A DNA stretch of 40,495 bases from DATLFI01 sp035524895 (GTDB lineage: Bacteria > Acidobacteriota > Thermoanaerobaculia > Multivoradales > Multivoraceae). Both the position numbers and the translations under genes were made by a program. A model generated the notes under the pieces. The model did no database searches. It saw nothing but the letters and a program-made list of their open reading frames with translations, and was not told where the DNA came from. The stretch lies in contig DATLFI010000386.1 in the NCBI GenBank assembly GCA_035524895.1, positions 1-40,495 on the forward strand, read 5' to 3'. Of this stretch, positions 7,763-15,553 are shown one piece after another. Numbering within the stretch: the first letter of the stretch is position 1; each line of letters opens with the position of its first letter.

Positions 7763-9057
7763 GGCGCCTCTGTCGCGGTGGCCGGAACGCGCACCAGCAG
7801 CAGCCGCTGACTCGCCGGCAGGTCGCGCAGCACGATCCGCTCGCCATCCGGCCAGCGCACCACCAGCCGCGACACCCGGGCGTCACGGCCAAGACCGAAG
7901 TGCGCCGGCAGCGCGTTCTGCGACAGGTACGACGAGCCGGCCCGCAACTCGCGGACCGCCACCCGTTCGCCCCGCCAGAGCTCGATCCGCGCGCCGATCG
8001 CATCGCGGTTGGCGGTGCGTTGTTTGCGCAGCGCAATCGAGAGGACGCCGCCGGCTGCCCCGATGTTGCGATAGACCTCGCAACGAGCGTTCGAGTTGTT
8101 GACCACCAGGTCGAGCGCGCCATCGAGGTCGAGATCGCCGGCCGCGAGCCCCCGACTCGACTCGACCACGTCGAGCCCGGCGTCGAGAACCTCGCGGAAG
8201 GTGCCGTCACCCTCGTTGGCGAACGCCTGGTTCCGCTGGCGGAAGGTGGTGCCCCGGTCGTACAGCTCGACGTTGTGGATGATGTGCCTGTTGGCCACCA
8301 CCACGTCGATGTCGCCGTCGTGGTCGAGGTCCGCGAACACCACTCCGAAGCCCACCATCGGCACCGACGGCTCGGCCAGACGCGAAGCGAAGCGACGGTC
8401 GACGAACACTCCACCGCCGACGTTGCCGTAGACCGCGTTGGTCTGTTGGTCGAGGTGGGTCGAGAGCAGGTCGAACCAGCCGTCGCCGTCGAGATCGCCG
8501 AACGCGGCCGAAGCGCTCCACAGCGACTCGTCGACGCCCGATCGCGTCGAGACGTCCTCGAACGTGCCGTCGCCGCGATTGCGGAAGAGCTGGTTGCGCT
8601 GCCCGAAGGTCGTGACGTAGAGGTCGAGGTGCCCGTCGCCATCGACGTCGGCGGCCACGGCACCCATGCCCCACCCGCTCACCACGATGCCCGCGCGCTC
8701 GGTGACGTCCACGAACCGCGGCGCTCCGGCGACGCTGTCGTTGCGGAAGAGACGCGTCCTTGGCGGGTCGCCCTGGTAGCCGGGCAACACGCCGCCATCC
8801 ACGAACAGCACGTCCGGGTCGCCGTCGCCGTCGTAGTCGAAGATCGCGACGCCGGAGCCCATGGTCTCGACCATGAAGAACTCGCCGGTGCCGCCGTGCC
8901 GGTGGCGGAAGTCGATGCCCCACGCCTCGCTGACCTCGGTGAAGCGCAGGGACGGCGCGCTGGCGGCGTGGAGGACCCCGGAGACCAGGGGAGGAGCCGT
9001 GGCGACCGCCGCCAGCAGCACGACGGCGCGCCCGGTCCGCCCAGTCAACCTTCCCAC
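7759..9057 (-). CDS. CRTAC1-like FG-GAP propeller with ASPIC/UnbV domain (type B, shortened)
   Basis: A 432-residue protein from GTG 9057, which overlaps the preceding TPR gene by 13 nt; the start gives a good signal peptide (GRAVVLLAAVATAPPLVSGVLHAAS). It is a tandem paralogue of the gene at 6101-7762: the N-terminal signature (GIDFRHRHGGTGEFFMVETM), first blades and ASPIC/UnbV end (GARIELWRGE ... GSSYLSQNALPAHFGLGRD ... LVVRWPDGE) align closely. Only five Asp-rich loops remain (DYDGDGDPD, DVDGDGHLD, DLDGDGWFD, DLDHDGDID, DLDLDGALD): about 120 residues, including the Cys-containing blade, are absent after the WSASA motif. The frame is intact, so this is an in-frame shortening rather than a pseudogene. 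It may fold as a smaller propeller. Confidence 0.87.
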   Translation of the reverse strand: MGRLTGRTGRAVVLLAAVATAPPLVSGVLHAASAPSLRFTEVSEAWGIDFRHRHGGTGEFFMVETMGSGVAIFDYDGDGDPDVLFVDGGVLPGYQGDPPRTRLFRNDSVAGAPRFVDVTERAGIVVSGWGMGAVAADVDGDGHLDLYVTTFGQRNQLFRNRGDGTFEDVSTRSGVDESLWSASAAFGDLDGDGWFDLLSTHLDQQTNAVYGNVGGGVFVDRRFASRLAEPSVPMVGFGVVFADLDHDGDIDVVVANRHIIHNVELYDRGTTFRQRNQAFANEGDGTFREVLDAGLDVVESSRGLAAGDLDLDGALDLVVNNSNARCEVYRNIGAAGGVLSIALRKQRTANRDAIGARIELWRGERVAVRELRAGSSYLSQNALPAHFGLGRDARVSRLVVRWPDGERIVLRDLPASQRLLLVRVPATATEAP

Positions 9058-10949
9058 GGTGCGCGCACCGTCTCGCGCCGCTGGTAGCGGGCGAGCCTCT
9101 CGAGACGTTGCTGGTGGGCCGCTCCGGACGCGGAGCCGAGCCGCTCGGCGTGCGTGATCACCTGACGCTGGGTCGCCGCCGCCTCCTCCCACTGCCCGCT
9201 CTCTGCGAAAGCCATCGCCAGGGTCTCGACGTGGTCCAGCGTCAACCGCTGCGCCACCACCTGCTGCGCCAGCTCGAGCGCCCGCGCTGCGTTACGCGCC
9301 TCCGCATCGGGGCTGGTCGCTAGCACTCGAGCCAACAGATGACGCAACGGCACGTTCTCCGGCAAGGCGCGTAGCGCCTCCTCGAGCGCGCCGACCGCCG
9401 CGGCGTAGCGTTTGCCGAGCAGCAGGGCCATCGCGAGAGAGAAGTGGGCGCGTTCGTCCTGGGGATCCCGGCCGACGGCTTCCCGCAGCGCCTCGGCTGC
9501 CTGGTCGAAGAGGCCCTGCCGGGCCAGCTCCTCGCCCCAGGCCAGCTGCGCCTCGGGGGAACGAGGGTCCAGCCCGACCGCCTGCTCGAGGTGGTCGCGA
9601 GCTGCGTCGCTCTCGCCACGACGCGCCGCCAGACGCGCCAGGTACACATGCGCCTCGGCGCGCGAGGGAGGGCCCAGGCCCCCGGAGTCGGCCACCTGGC
9701 GCAGCTGCGACCAGGCCTCGTCGAAGCGACCGGCTAGCGTCAGCACGGTGCCGTACTTGAGCCGCGCGTAGTACTGCAGCGGATCCTCGGCGAGGATGCC
9801 CTCGAGCTCCGCCAGAGCGCGCGGGACCTCGCCCACCTTCGCGAGAAGCGTCGCCCAGTCGGCGTGGATGACCTTCTCGGCCGGATCCAGCTCGTGAGCT
9901 CGCTGGTAGAAGGGCAGCGCCTCCTCGTGGCGACCGAGGTCCGCCAGCGCCGAGCCCAGGCTGAAGGATGCCGCGCGCGAGCGAGGGTCGAGCTCGACGG
10001 CGCGGCGAAGCGTCGCCAGCGCCTCGTCCCACCGATCGAGCGAGAGCAATGCGATCCCCAGGTTGTGGAGGGTCGACGCGTCCTCGCCCTTGGCCCGCAG
10101 GTAGCTCTGGTAGAAGCGCACCGCGCCCTCGAAGTCGCTGCGCCGCATCGCTTCGCTCGCCGCCTGGAAGTGCGCTTCCACGCTGGCGTTCTCGGCGCCG
10201 AGGGCGTCGACCAGGGGGTCGGCAAACAGGACCCGCCCATGCTTGTTACGCTCGAGCGCGGCCCTAGCCGCCTCGCGATCGCCCAAGGCGCGGTGCGACA
10301 TGCCGGCGAGGTGGTAGAGGGAATCCGCCCGAGGCTGCAGGGCCAGAGCCTGCTCGGCTAGCTCGATGGCCCGCTCGTGCTCCCCGCGCTCCTGCGCGAT
10401 GCGAGCCAGACCCGCGAGCGCCGCCGCGCGCTGAGGCTCGAGCTCCGCGACGGTGCGATACAGCGGCTCGGCCTCTGCAGCCCGACCCTGGTCGAGCAGC
10501 ACGTTGGCCAGCCGCACCAGGGTCGGCGCGTCGTCGGGCTGCAGCTCGAGCACGCGCCGCAGGTTGCGCTCGGCGTTCTCGAGATCGCCCTCGAACGTCT
10601 GGTGCACCGCGATAAAATAGGGCCAGCGGTAGTCGTCGGGCGCCAGCAACTGCGCGTTGTGCAGCGCCGGAATCGTCAGGTCGACGATGTCGTAGAGGAA
10701 GTAGAGCCGGCCGAGCCGGCCGAAGGCTTCCCCGAGCTCCCGGTCGGTAGCCGCGTCCGAAGCGAGGAGCTGGTCGAGCCGGCGCCGGGCCTCGCCGAGC
10801 TGACGCCGCACCGCGGGCTCCTGGCGTTCGAGCGCAGGCTCCTCGAGCGGAGCGAGCTGCGGGCGGCGGCTCGGCGCGGCCTCCTGCCCCGCGACTTGGG
10901 CGCCACCGGCCACCGCGAGCGACGCGATCAGCCACCAGCGTGCCCTCAT
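9045..10949 (-). CDS. Secreted tetratricopeptide-repeat protein
   Basis: A 634-residue protein. ATG 10949 is chosen because it overlaps the stop of the preceding propeller gene in an ATGA arrangement and begins a clear signal peptide (RWWLIASLAVAGGAQVAGQ). The mature part is a long TPR solenoid of perhaps a dozen repeats, for example ALAGLARIAQERGEHERAIE, LHNLGIALLSLDRWDEALAT and ASFSLGSALADLGRHEEALP, ending in a basic tail. TPR solenoids bind other proteins and have no catalysis of their own. Placed between the type A and type B propeller pairs and coupled to both neighbours by overlap, it is likely the shared scaffold of whatever assembly these proteins build. O-GlcNAc-transferase-like or Sel1 annotations are possible automatic calls but no glycosyltransferase domain is present. 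Confidence 0.87.
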   Translation of the reverse strand: MRARWWLIASLAVAGGAQVAGQEAAPSRRPQLAPLEEPALERQEPAVRRQLGEARRRLDQLLASDAATDRELGEAFGRLGRLYFLYDIVDLTIPALHNAQLLAPDDYRWPYFIAVHQTFEGDLENAERNLRRVLELQPDDAPTLVRLANVLLDQGRAAEAEPLYRTVAELEPQRAAALAGLARIAQERGEHERAIELAEQALALQPRADSLYHLAGMSHRALGDREAARAALERNKHGRVLFADPLVDALGAENASVEAHFQAASEAMRRSDFEGAVRFYQSYLRAKGEDASTLHNLGIALLSLDRWDEALATLRRAVELDPRSRAASFSLGSALADLGRHEEALPFYQRAHELDPAEKVIHADWATLLAKVGEVPRALAELEGILAEDPLQYYARLKYGTVLTLAGRFDEAWSQLRQVADSGGLGPPSRAEAHVYLARLAARRGESDAARDHLEQAVGLDPRSPEAQLAWGEELARQGLFDQAAEALREAVGRDPQDERAHFSLAMALLLGKRYAAAVGALEEALRALPENVPLRHLLARVLATSPDAEARNAARALELAQQVVAQRLTLDHVETLAMAFAESGQWEEAAATQRQVITHAERLGSASGAAHQQRLERLARYQRRETVRAPWEG

Positions 10950-12892
10950 CCGGGCGGCCTCCGGATACGATCGTCGCCCTGGCGAACGGTGGTGTAGGCG
11001 CCGACGGTCACCTGGTCCGGACCGAGCACTTCGACGCTGCCGTCCGGCCAGCGTACCCATACCTTCTCGATCTCGCCCGGCCCGGGATCGCCCAGGCCGC
11101 CGTCGCCCAGCCCGAACAGCACCCGCGGGTCGCTCGCCGACGCATAGCTGCCGTCGGTGCGCACGCGGCGCCACTGGGTCGGACGCCCGCGCCGGAACAG
11201 ACCGACCTTGGCGCCGTAGGCGTCGCGCGGGGCGTCGCGCAGCAGCAGTCGGAGCCCCAACCAGGGTCGGTCCTGGCCGACCTCGTTGCGCAGCAGGCGC
11301 GCTCGGCCGGCGTTGTTGGTGACGATCAGGTCAACGTCGCCGTCGCCGTCGAGATCGCCGGCGGCCACCCCGCGGCTGACCTCGGAGTACGCCGGCCGCT
11401 CGCGCAGCGACTCTGGCACCTCAGCAAAACGACCACCGCCCAGCCCGCGGTAGAGCGCGTTGGGCTCCCGCAGCGGGTGGCGCTCGCCGGCTCGGACCTG
11501 CTCTTCGATCAGCTTGACCGAGCCGTTGGCGACGTAGAGATCGAGCACGCCGTCGTTGTCATAGTCCAGCAACGCCACGCCGAAGCCGGTCGTGCTCCAG
11601 CTCGGTCGCCCGAGCCCGCTCTCGCGCGAGGCGTCGCGGAACAACCCGCTGCCGTCGTTGAGATAGAGCGTGTTCATCTCCAGGCGCAGGTGGGTCATGA
11701 ACAGGTCTTCGTCGCCGTCAGCGTCGAGATCGCCGGCGACCACCCCCATGCTGGCCTGCGGCTGGCCCTGCGCGTCGACCGACGTCCCGCCGAGCACGGC
11801 GTGATCGATCAGGTCCCGCTCTCCCGCGGTGCTCCCCGCGCGGTTCATCCACATCTGGTTCTCGACCAGGTCGTTCGCGACGTAGAGGTCGAGCCAGCCG
11901 TCGTCGTCGAAATCCCCGGCCACCGTGCCGAGAGTCGACGCCGGTCGCTGGTCGCGCAGGACTCGCTCGGTGACGTTCTCGAAGGTACCGTCGCCGCGAT
12001 TCCGGAACAGCGAGTTGGGCGTCAGGCGGAACGCCAGGGGGCCGCAATAGTCGCTGGTGCCGACCATCGCGGCGGTGCAGTCCTTGTGGAGAGCGACCCG
12101 CCACTCCACGTAGTTGCCTACCACCAGGTCGAGCCAACCGTCACGGTCGTAGTCGAAGAACGAGCAGGCCACGCTCCACGACCGATCGTCGGCCCCGCTC
12201 TCGGCGATGACGTCAGTGAAGGTGCCGTCGCCGTCGTTGCGCAGCAGGGCGTTGCTGCCGAGGTTGGCCAGGTAGAGGTCGACGTCGCCGTCGTTGTCGT
12301 AGTCGCCGGTGCAAACGCCCATGGTGTAGGCGGTGGGCGCGAAGCCGGCCCGCTCGGTGACGTCGACGAAGCGCAGCCGCCGCGTGCCGTCGGGCAGCCG
12401 CTCCAGGTCGTTGCGGTAGAGCCGGCCGGTCAGGGGCAGCGGGTGCTTCGGCTGGAACACCGCCTGTTCGAGGGCATCGCCCTCGAAGAGCTGGCCTTGA
12501 CCGAGATAGATGTCGAGATCGCCGTCGCCGTCGTAGTCGAACACCGCGGCGCCGCTGCCCATGTTCTCGGCGAAGTAGAGCTTCCCCACCATGCCGTTGA
12601 AGTGTACGAAGTCGAGGCCCGCCGACTGGGCGCTCTCGACGAACACCGTGTCGTGTCCGAGGCTGGGCTCTTCGGTGGGAACCTGGCCGCTCGCCGTCCA
12701 CGTCCAGGCCGCCACCCACCCAATGCCGACCATCGAGGCGACGGCGACGAGCGACTGGCCGGCAGCGCGCCGCGGTCGGAGCGAGGCGATCGCCGGCCGC
12801 CAGGCCGGCGATCCGGCGTCGCGGCCGATCGCACCTCGTCGCCGGGCCGGCTCCCCGGTCCGCCCCGCTGGCGGGTCAGGCGAGAGAGACAT
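10946..12892 (-). CDS. CRTAC1-like FG-GAP propeller with ASPIC/UnbV domain (type A, second copy)
   Basis: A 648-residue protein from ATG 12892; a GTG at 12919 would add nine residues and lie closer (18 nt) to the preceding stop, so the start is uncertain. A basic N-terminus precedes a membrane/signal segment (SLVAVASMVGIGWVAAWTW). The core starts with GLDFVHFNGMVGKLYFAENM and has seven Asp-rich loops (DYDGDGDLD, DYDNDGDVD, DYDRDGWLD, DFDDDGWLD, DLDADGDED, DYDNDGVLD, DLDGDGDVD). The third blade has the Cys pair in HKDCTAAMVGTSDYCGP. The C-terminal ASPIC/UnbV region contains GAKVGLFRRGRPTQWRRV, GSYASASDPRVLFGLGDGG and VWVRWPDGS. It is a tandem duplicate of the gene at 12938-14773, with a 116-bp stretch (12426-12541) identical at the DNA level. 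Exported; function unknown. Confidence 0.88.
   Translation of the reverse strand: MSLSPDPPAGRTGEPARRRGAIGRDAGSPAWRPAIASLRPRRAAGQSLVAVASMVGIGWVAAWTWTASGQVPTEEPSLGHDTVFVESAQSAGLDFVHFNGMVGKLYFAENMGSGAAVFDYDGDGDLDIYLGQGQLFEGDALEQAVFQPKHPLPLTGRLYRNDLERLPDGTRRLRFVDVTERAGFAPTAYTMGVCTGDYDNDGDVDLYLANLGSNALLRNDGDGTFTDVIAESGADDRSWSVACSFFDYDRDGWLDLVVGNYVEWRVALHKDCTAAMVGTSDYCGPLAFRLTPNSLFRNRGDGTFENVTERVLRDQRPASTLGTVAGDFDDDGWLDLYVANDLVENQMWMNRAGSTAGERDLIDHAVLGGTSVDAQGQPQASMGVVAGDLDADGDEDLFMTHLRLEMNTLYLNDGSGLFRDASRESGLGRPSWSTTGFGVALLDYDNDGVLDLYVANGSVKLIEEQVRAGERHPLREPNALYRGLGGGRFAEVPESLRERPAYSEVSRGVAAGDLDGDGDVDLIVTNNAGRARLLRNEVGQDRPWLGLRLLLRDAPRDAYGAKVGLFRRGRPTQWRRVRTDGSYASASDPRVLFGLGDGGLGDPGPGEIEKVWVRWPDGSVEVLGPDQVTVGAYTTVRQGDDRIRRPPG
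12426..12541 (-). repeat. 116-bp perfect repeat, copy 1 (in second type A propeller)
   Basis: This stretch is identical base for base to 14391-14506. It encodes the segment from the first Asp-rich loop through GQGQLFEGDALEQAVFQ to LTGR. Bases on both sides differ at once, and the rest of the two genes shows many silent and replacement differences. Confidence 0.95.
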
Positions 12893-12937
12893 TCCCGGAC
12901 CCCAGCCCGCCTCGGGCACCAGCCGGCGCCGGTCCGG

Positions 12938-14773
12938 TCACCCCGGCGGCCTCCCGCTGCCCTGCCGCAGTGTCGTGTAGGCGCCGACCGCGACCCGATC
13001 GGGAGCGAACTCCTCGATGCTGCCGTCCGGCCAACGCACCCAGACCTTCTCGATCGCGCCGGGCCCGGGATCGCCTACGCCGCCGTCGCCGAGACCGAAG
13101 AGCAAGCGCGGATCGGAGGCCGAGACGTAGCTGCCGTCCGTGCGGACACGGCGCCACAGCGGAGGTCGCCCTCGCCGGAAGAGGCCGACCTTCGCGCCGA
13201 TCGCGTCCCGGGGGTGGTCGCGCAACATCAGCCGCAGGCCGAGCCAGGGGCGGTCCTGGCCTAGCTGGTTCAAGAGCAGCCTCACGTGTCCCGCGTTGTT
13301 GCTGACCACCAGGTCGATGTCGCCGTCGTTGTCGAGGTCGCCGGCCGCCACGCCGCGGCTGACCTCGGAGTACGCCGGCTGCTCGCGCAGCGAGTCGGGC
13401 ACCTCCTCGAAACGGCCGCCGCCGAGGCCTCGGTAGAGGGCGTTGTGCTCGTGGACCGGATGCAGGTCGCCGGCGCGGAGCTGCTCCTCGATTCGCTTGA
13501 CTGCGCCGTTCGCGACGTAGATGTCGATCACGCCGTCGTTGTCGTAGTCGAGCAGCACCGTGCCGAACCCCGTTGCGTTCCAGCTCGGACGCCCCAGCCC
13601 GCTCTGCCGGGCCATATCGGTGAACAGGCCGCTGCCGTCGTTGAGGTAGATGGTGTTCATCTCCATCCGCAGATGGGTCATGAACAGGTCTTCGTCGCCA
13701 TCGCCGTCGAGATCGCCGGCCACTACGCCCATGCTCGCCTGCGGCTGGCCTTGGGCGTCGACCGCCGAGCCGGAGATCGCGGCGTCGTCGACGAAGGTGC
13801 CGTCGCGCCGGTTCATCCACATCTGGTTCTCGACCTGGTCGTTGGCGACGTAGACGTCCGGCCAGCCGTCGTCGTCGAAGTCGCCGGCCACGGTGCCGAG
13901 CGTCGAGGACGCCTGCTGGTCCAACAGCGCCTTGGCGGTCACGTTCTCGAACGTACCGTCCCCGCGATTGCGCAGCAGAGTGTTGAGGGCTAGCGCGTAC
14001 GACAGCGGCCCGCAGTACTCGAGCGCACCGGTGGCGGCGGTGCATTCTTTGTGGAGCGCGACGCGCCATTCCGTGTAGTTGCCCACGAACAGGTCGAGCC
14101 AGCCGTCGCGGTCGTAGTCGAAGAACGAAGCGGCCACGCTCCAGGCTCGGTCGTCGCTGAGGCTGGCTGCCGTCACGTCGGTGAACGTGCCGTCGCCGTT
14201 GTTGCGCAGCAAGTTGTTGCTGCCCAGATTCAGCAGATAGAGGTCGACGTGGCCGTCGTTGTCGAAGTCGCCCGTCACCACGCCCATGTTGTATGCGGTG
14301 GGCCGCAACCCTGCTTGCTCGGTGACATCGACGAATCGCAACTGCCGCGTGCCATCGGGTAGAACCACGAGATCGTTGCGGTACAGGCGTCCGGTCAGGG
14401 GCAGCGGGTGCTTCGGCTGGAACACCGCCTGTTCGAGGGCATCGCCCTCGAAGAGCTGGCCTTGACCGAGATAGATGTCGAGATCGCCGTCGCCGTCGTA
14501 GTCGAAGAGGGCAACGCCGCCGCCCAGGACCTCGGGAAAATAGAGCTTTCCCACCATGCCGTTGAAGTGCACGAAGTCGAGACCGGTCTCGGCGGCGACC
14601 TCCCGGAACGCGGGGCGCGGCGTCGAGTCCTCCTCCGCCGAAGCTGCGCCAGCCAGCAGGATCCCCAAGACCGACAGGGTGAACGTCCGAGACAACCAGC
14701 GGGAGGCGCCACGCGTCCTCGAGTCGCGCCCGGCTCGGCTCACCTGTACGGCTTCCGAAAGCCCTGACGACAC
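12938..14773 (-). CDS. CRTAC1-like FG-GAP propeller with ASPIC/UnbV domain (type A, first copy)
   Basis: A 611-residue protein from GTG 14773, whose first base is the last base of the preceding gene's TAG, so translation is probably coupled; GTG 14743 with a GGAAG upstream is an alternative. The N-terminus has a signal peptide (TFTLSVLGILLAGAASAEE). Then GLDFVHFNGMVGKLYFPEVL and seven loops (DYDGDGDLD, DFDNDGHVD, DYDRDGWLD, DFDDDGWPD, DLDGDGDED, DYDNDGVID, DLDNDGDID). The third blade has HKECTAATGALEYCGP, a Cys pair conserved in both type A copies and echoed in the full-length type B protein. The ASPIC/UnbV end contains GAKVGLFRRGRPPLWRRV and GSYVSASDPRLLFGLGDGG. Eukaryotic CRTAC1 is an extracellular calcium-binding cartilage protein; by analogy a structural or adhesive role outside the cell is plausible, but unproven. 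Confidence 0.88.
   Translation of the reverse strand: MSSGLSEAVQVSRAGRDSRTRGASRWLSRTFTLSVLGILLAGAASAEEDSTPRPAFREVAAETGLDFVHFNGMVGKLYFPEVLGGGVALFDYDGDGDLDIYLGQGQLFEGDALEQAVFQPKHPLPLTGRLYRNDLVVLPDGTRQLRFVDVTEQAGLRPTAYNMGVVTGDFDNDGHVDLYLLNLGSNNLLRNNGDGTFTDVTAASLSDDRAWSVAASFFDYDRDGWLDLFVGNYTEWRVALHKECTAATGALEYCGPLSYALALNTLLRNRGDGTFENVTAKALLDQQASSTLGTVAGDFDDDGWPDVYVANDQVENQMWMNRRDGTFVDDAAISGSAVDAQGQPQASMGVVAGDLDGDGDEDLFMTHLRMEMNTIYLNDGSGLFTDMARQSGLGRPSWNATGFGTVLLDYDNDGVIDIYVANGAVKRIEEQLRAGDLHPVHEHNALYRGLGGGRFEEVPDSLREQPAYSEVSRGVAAGDLDNDGDIDLVVSNNAGHVRLLLNQLGQDRPWLGLRLMLRDHPRDAIGAKVGLFRRGRPPLWRRVRTDGSYVSASDPRLLFGLGDGGVGDPGPGAIEKVWVRWPDGSIEEFAPDRVAVGAYTTLRQGSGRPPG
14391..14506 (-). repeat. 116-bp perfect repeat, copy 2 (in first type A propeller)
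   Basis: Identical partner of 12426-12541, at the equivalent position of the paralogous gene, 1965 bp away in the same orientation. Confidence 0.95.
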
Positions 14774-15345
14774 TAGGGCGCGAGCTCCAGAACCTGGGTC
14801 CGGCTCAGCGGCAGGCCTGGCACTTCGCCCGCGGGCGTCCAGACCTCGACGGGCTCCGGCCGCTCGCCGCCGTCGCCGGCGGCCTCATCCGCCTCGCTGC
14901 TGATCTCGAGCCACAAGGCCTCCCGGACCCTGACCAGCACCTCCAGCTTGCCGTCGGCTGGACGGGAACGTCCGGTCTCGGTGGTCCAGAAGTTGTAGAG
15001 CCGCACCTCGGCCGTCTCGCCGGCAGGGATCGCCTGCAGGAAGAGCTGGCGCTCGTACACCGGCAGCGCCACGCCCCCGAGCTCGACGTCGAAGGCGAAC
15101 GCGTACATCGGCTTGGTACCGGCGTTGTGGAGGCGGACGGTGAGCCGACACAGAGTGTCGGAGCCCGGCCGTTCGGGCGTGATCACCAAGGCCTCTATCC
15201 GCAAGGGGGAGCCGGCGGGGGCCGGCTCGTTCGCCTGGGGCGAGGCTGCGCCCGCGACGACGAAGAAAGCGCCCACGAACGCCAACGAAGCTCGGAAGAA
15301 CCCGTAGGAGCTCGCAGCGCGACCGACGCTCGCGACAACACTCAC
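14773..15345 (-). CDS. Small secreted Ig-like/CARDB-type protein, head of the propeller operon
   Basis: A 190-residue protein. The open frame runs much farther upstream but that part is Arg/Pro shadow sequence; GTG 15345 starts a plausible exported protein with a hydrophobic segment (FFRASLAFVGAFFVVAGAAS) and lies 7 nt after a TACACT hexamer. The mature part (LRIEALVITPERPGSDTLCRLTVRLHNAGTKPMYAF ... VYERQLFLQAIPAGETAEVRLYNFW) has the alternating strands and 'LHNAGTKP' pattern of CARDB or other beta-sandwich domains, then an acidic Glu-rich stretch. I recognise no named family. Its TAG overlaps the start of the next gene by one base, so it is the first gene of the six-gene operon and probably an accessory exported component. 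Confidence 0.7.
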   Translation of the reverse strand: MSVVASVGRAASSYGFFRASLAFVGAFFVVAGAASPQANEPAPAGSPLRIEALVITPERPGSDTLCRLTVRLHNAGTKPMYAFAFDVELGGVALPVYERQLFLQAIPAGETAEVRLYNFWTTETGRSRPADGKLEVLVRVREALWLEISSEADEAAGDGGERPEPVEVWTPAGEVPGLPLSRTQVLELAP

Positions 15346-15358
15346 GTCGAGGAGTGTA
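15343..15358 (-). promoter_or_regulatory. Candidate -10 element for the propeller operon (leaderless spacing)
   Basis: Minus-strand TACACT (15358-15353) is followed by 7 nt (cctcgac) and then GTG 15345. A weak -35-like ccgaca lies 18 nt upstream. No Shine-Dalgarno fits, so transcription probably starts at or beside the start codon. Confidence 0.45.
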
Positions 15359-15400
15359 GCAATCCGCCTTAGAGCATGTCGGCTGCGCGGTCGGCCGCCT

Positions 15401-15444
15401 CGCCGGCCCTCCGGACGGCCCTCGCCGGCCCTCCGGACGGCCCT
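15401..15444. repeat. 22-bp perfect tandem duplication in a divergent intergenic region
   Basis: Bases 15401-15422 are repeated exactly at 15423-15444 (unit begins cgccggccct and ends cggacggccct). The unit holds ggcc/ggcc inverted pieces. It lies between the heads of the propeller operon and the DUF3179 gene, followed by a TACCCT (15457-15462) that could be a -10 for the + strand gene. The other parts of 15346-15553 show nothing else I can identify. Confidence 0.8.
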
Positions 15445-15553
15445 GCGACAGCCTGCTACCCTGAGAGGAGAGCGTCGAACCCGGCCACCGCGTCGGCCCG
15501 GCGCGGATGCAAGGCCGGTCCGAATCTGCAAGGGTCGGTCAGCGAGGCCGAGC

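Noticed and set aside
5834..7810. A 658-codon + strand frame opposite the type B propeller
   Set aside because: Same kind of antisense shadow of DxDxDG repeats; no start signal, no recognisable domain.
7759..9057. Shortened propeller gene as a pseudogene
   Set aside because: The frame, signal peptide and C-terminal domain are intact and the missing part is a clean in-frame segment.
10940..13264. A 774-codon open frame on the + strand opposite the type A propeller and TPR genes
   Set aside because: Its sequence is a Val/Glu/Ala-rich mirror of the Asp-rich repeats (VEVAVAVE patterns), with no family features; it is a high-GC antisense shadow.
6101..15345. Regularly spaced near-repeats (gtcgccgtcgccgtcg and similar) that could suggest a CRISPR or minisatellite
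   Set aside because: They encode the periodic DxDxDGxxD calcium loops of propeller blades, with variable sequence and spacing, and lie inside open genes.
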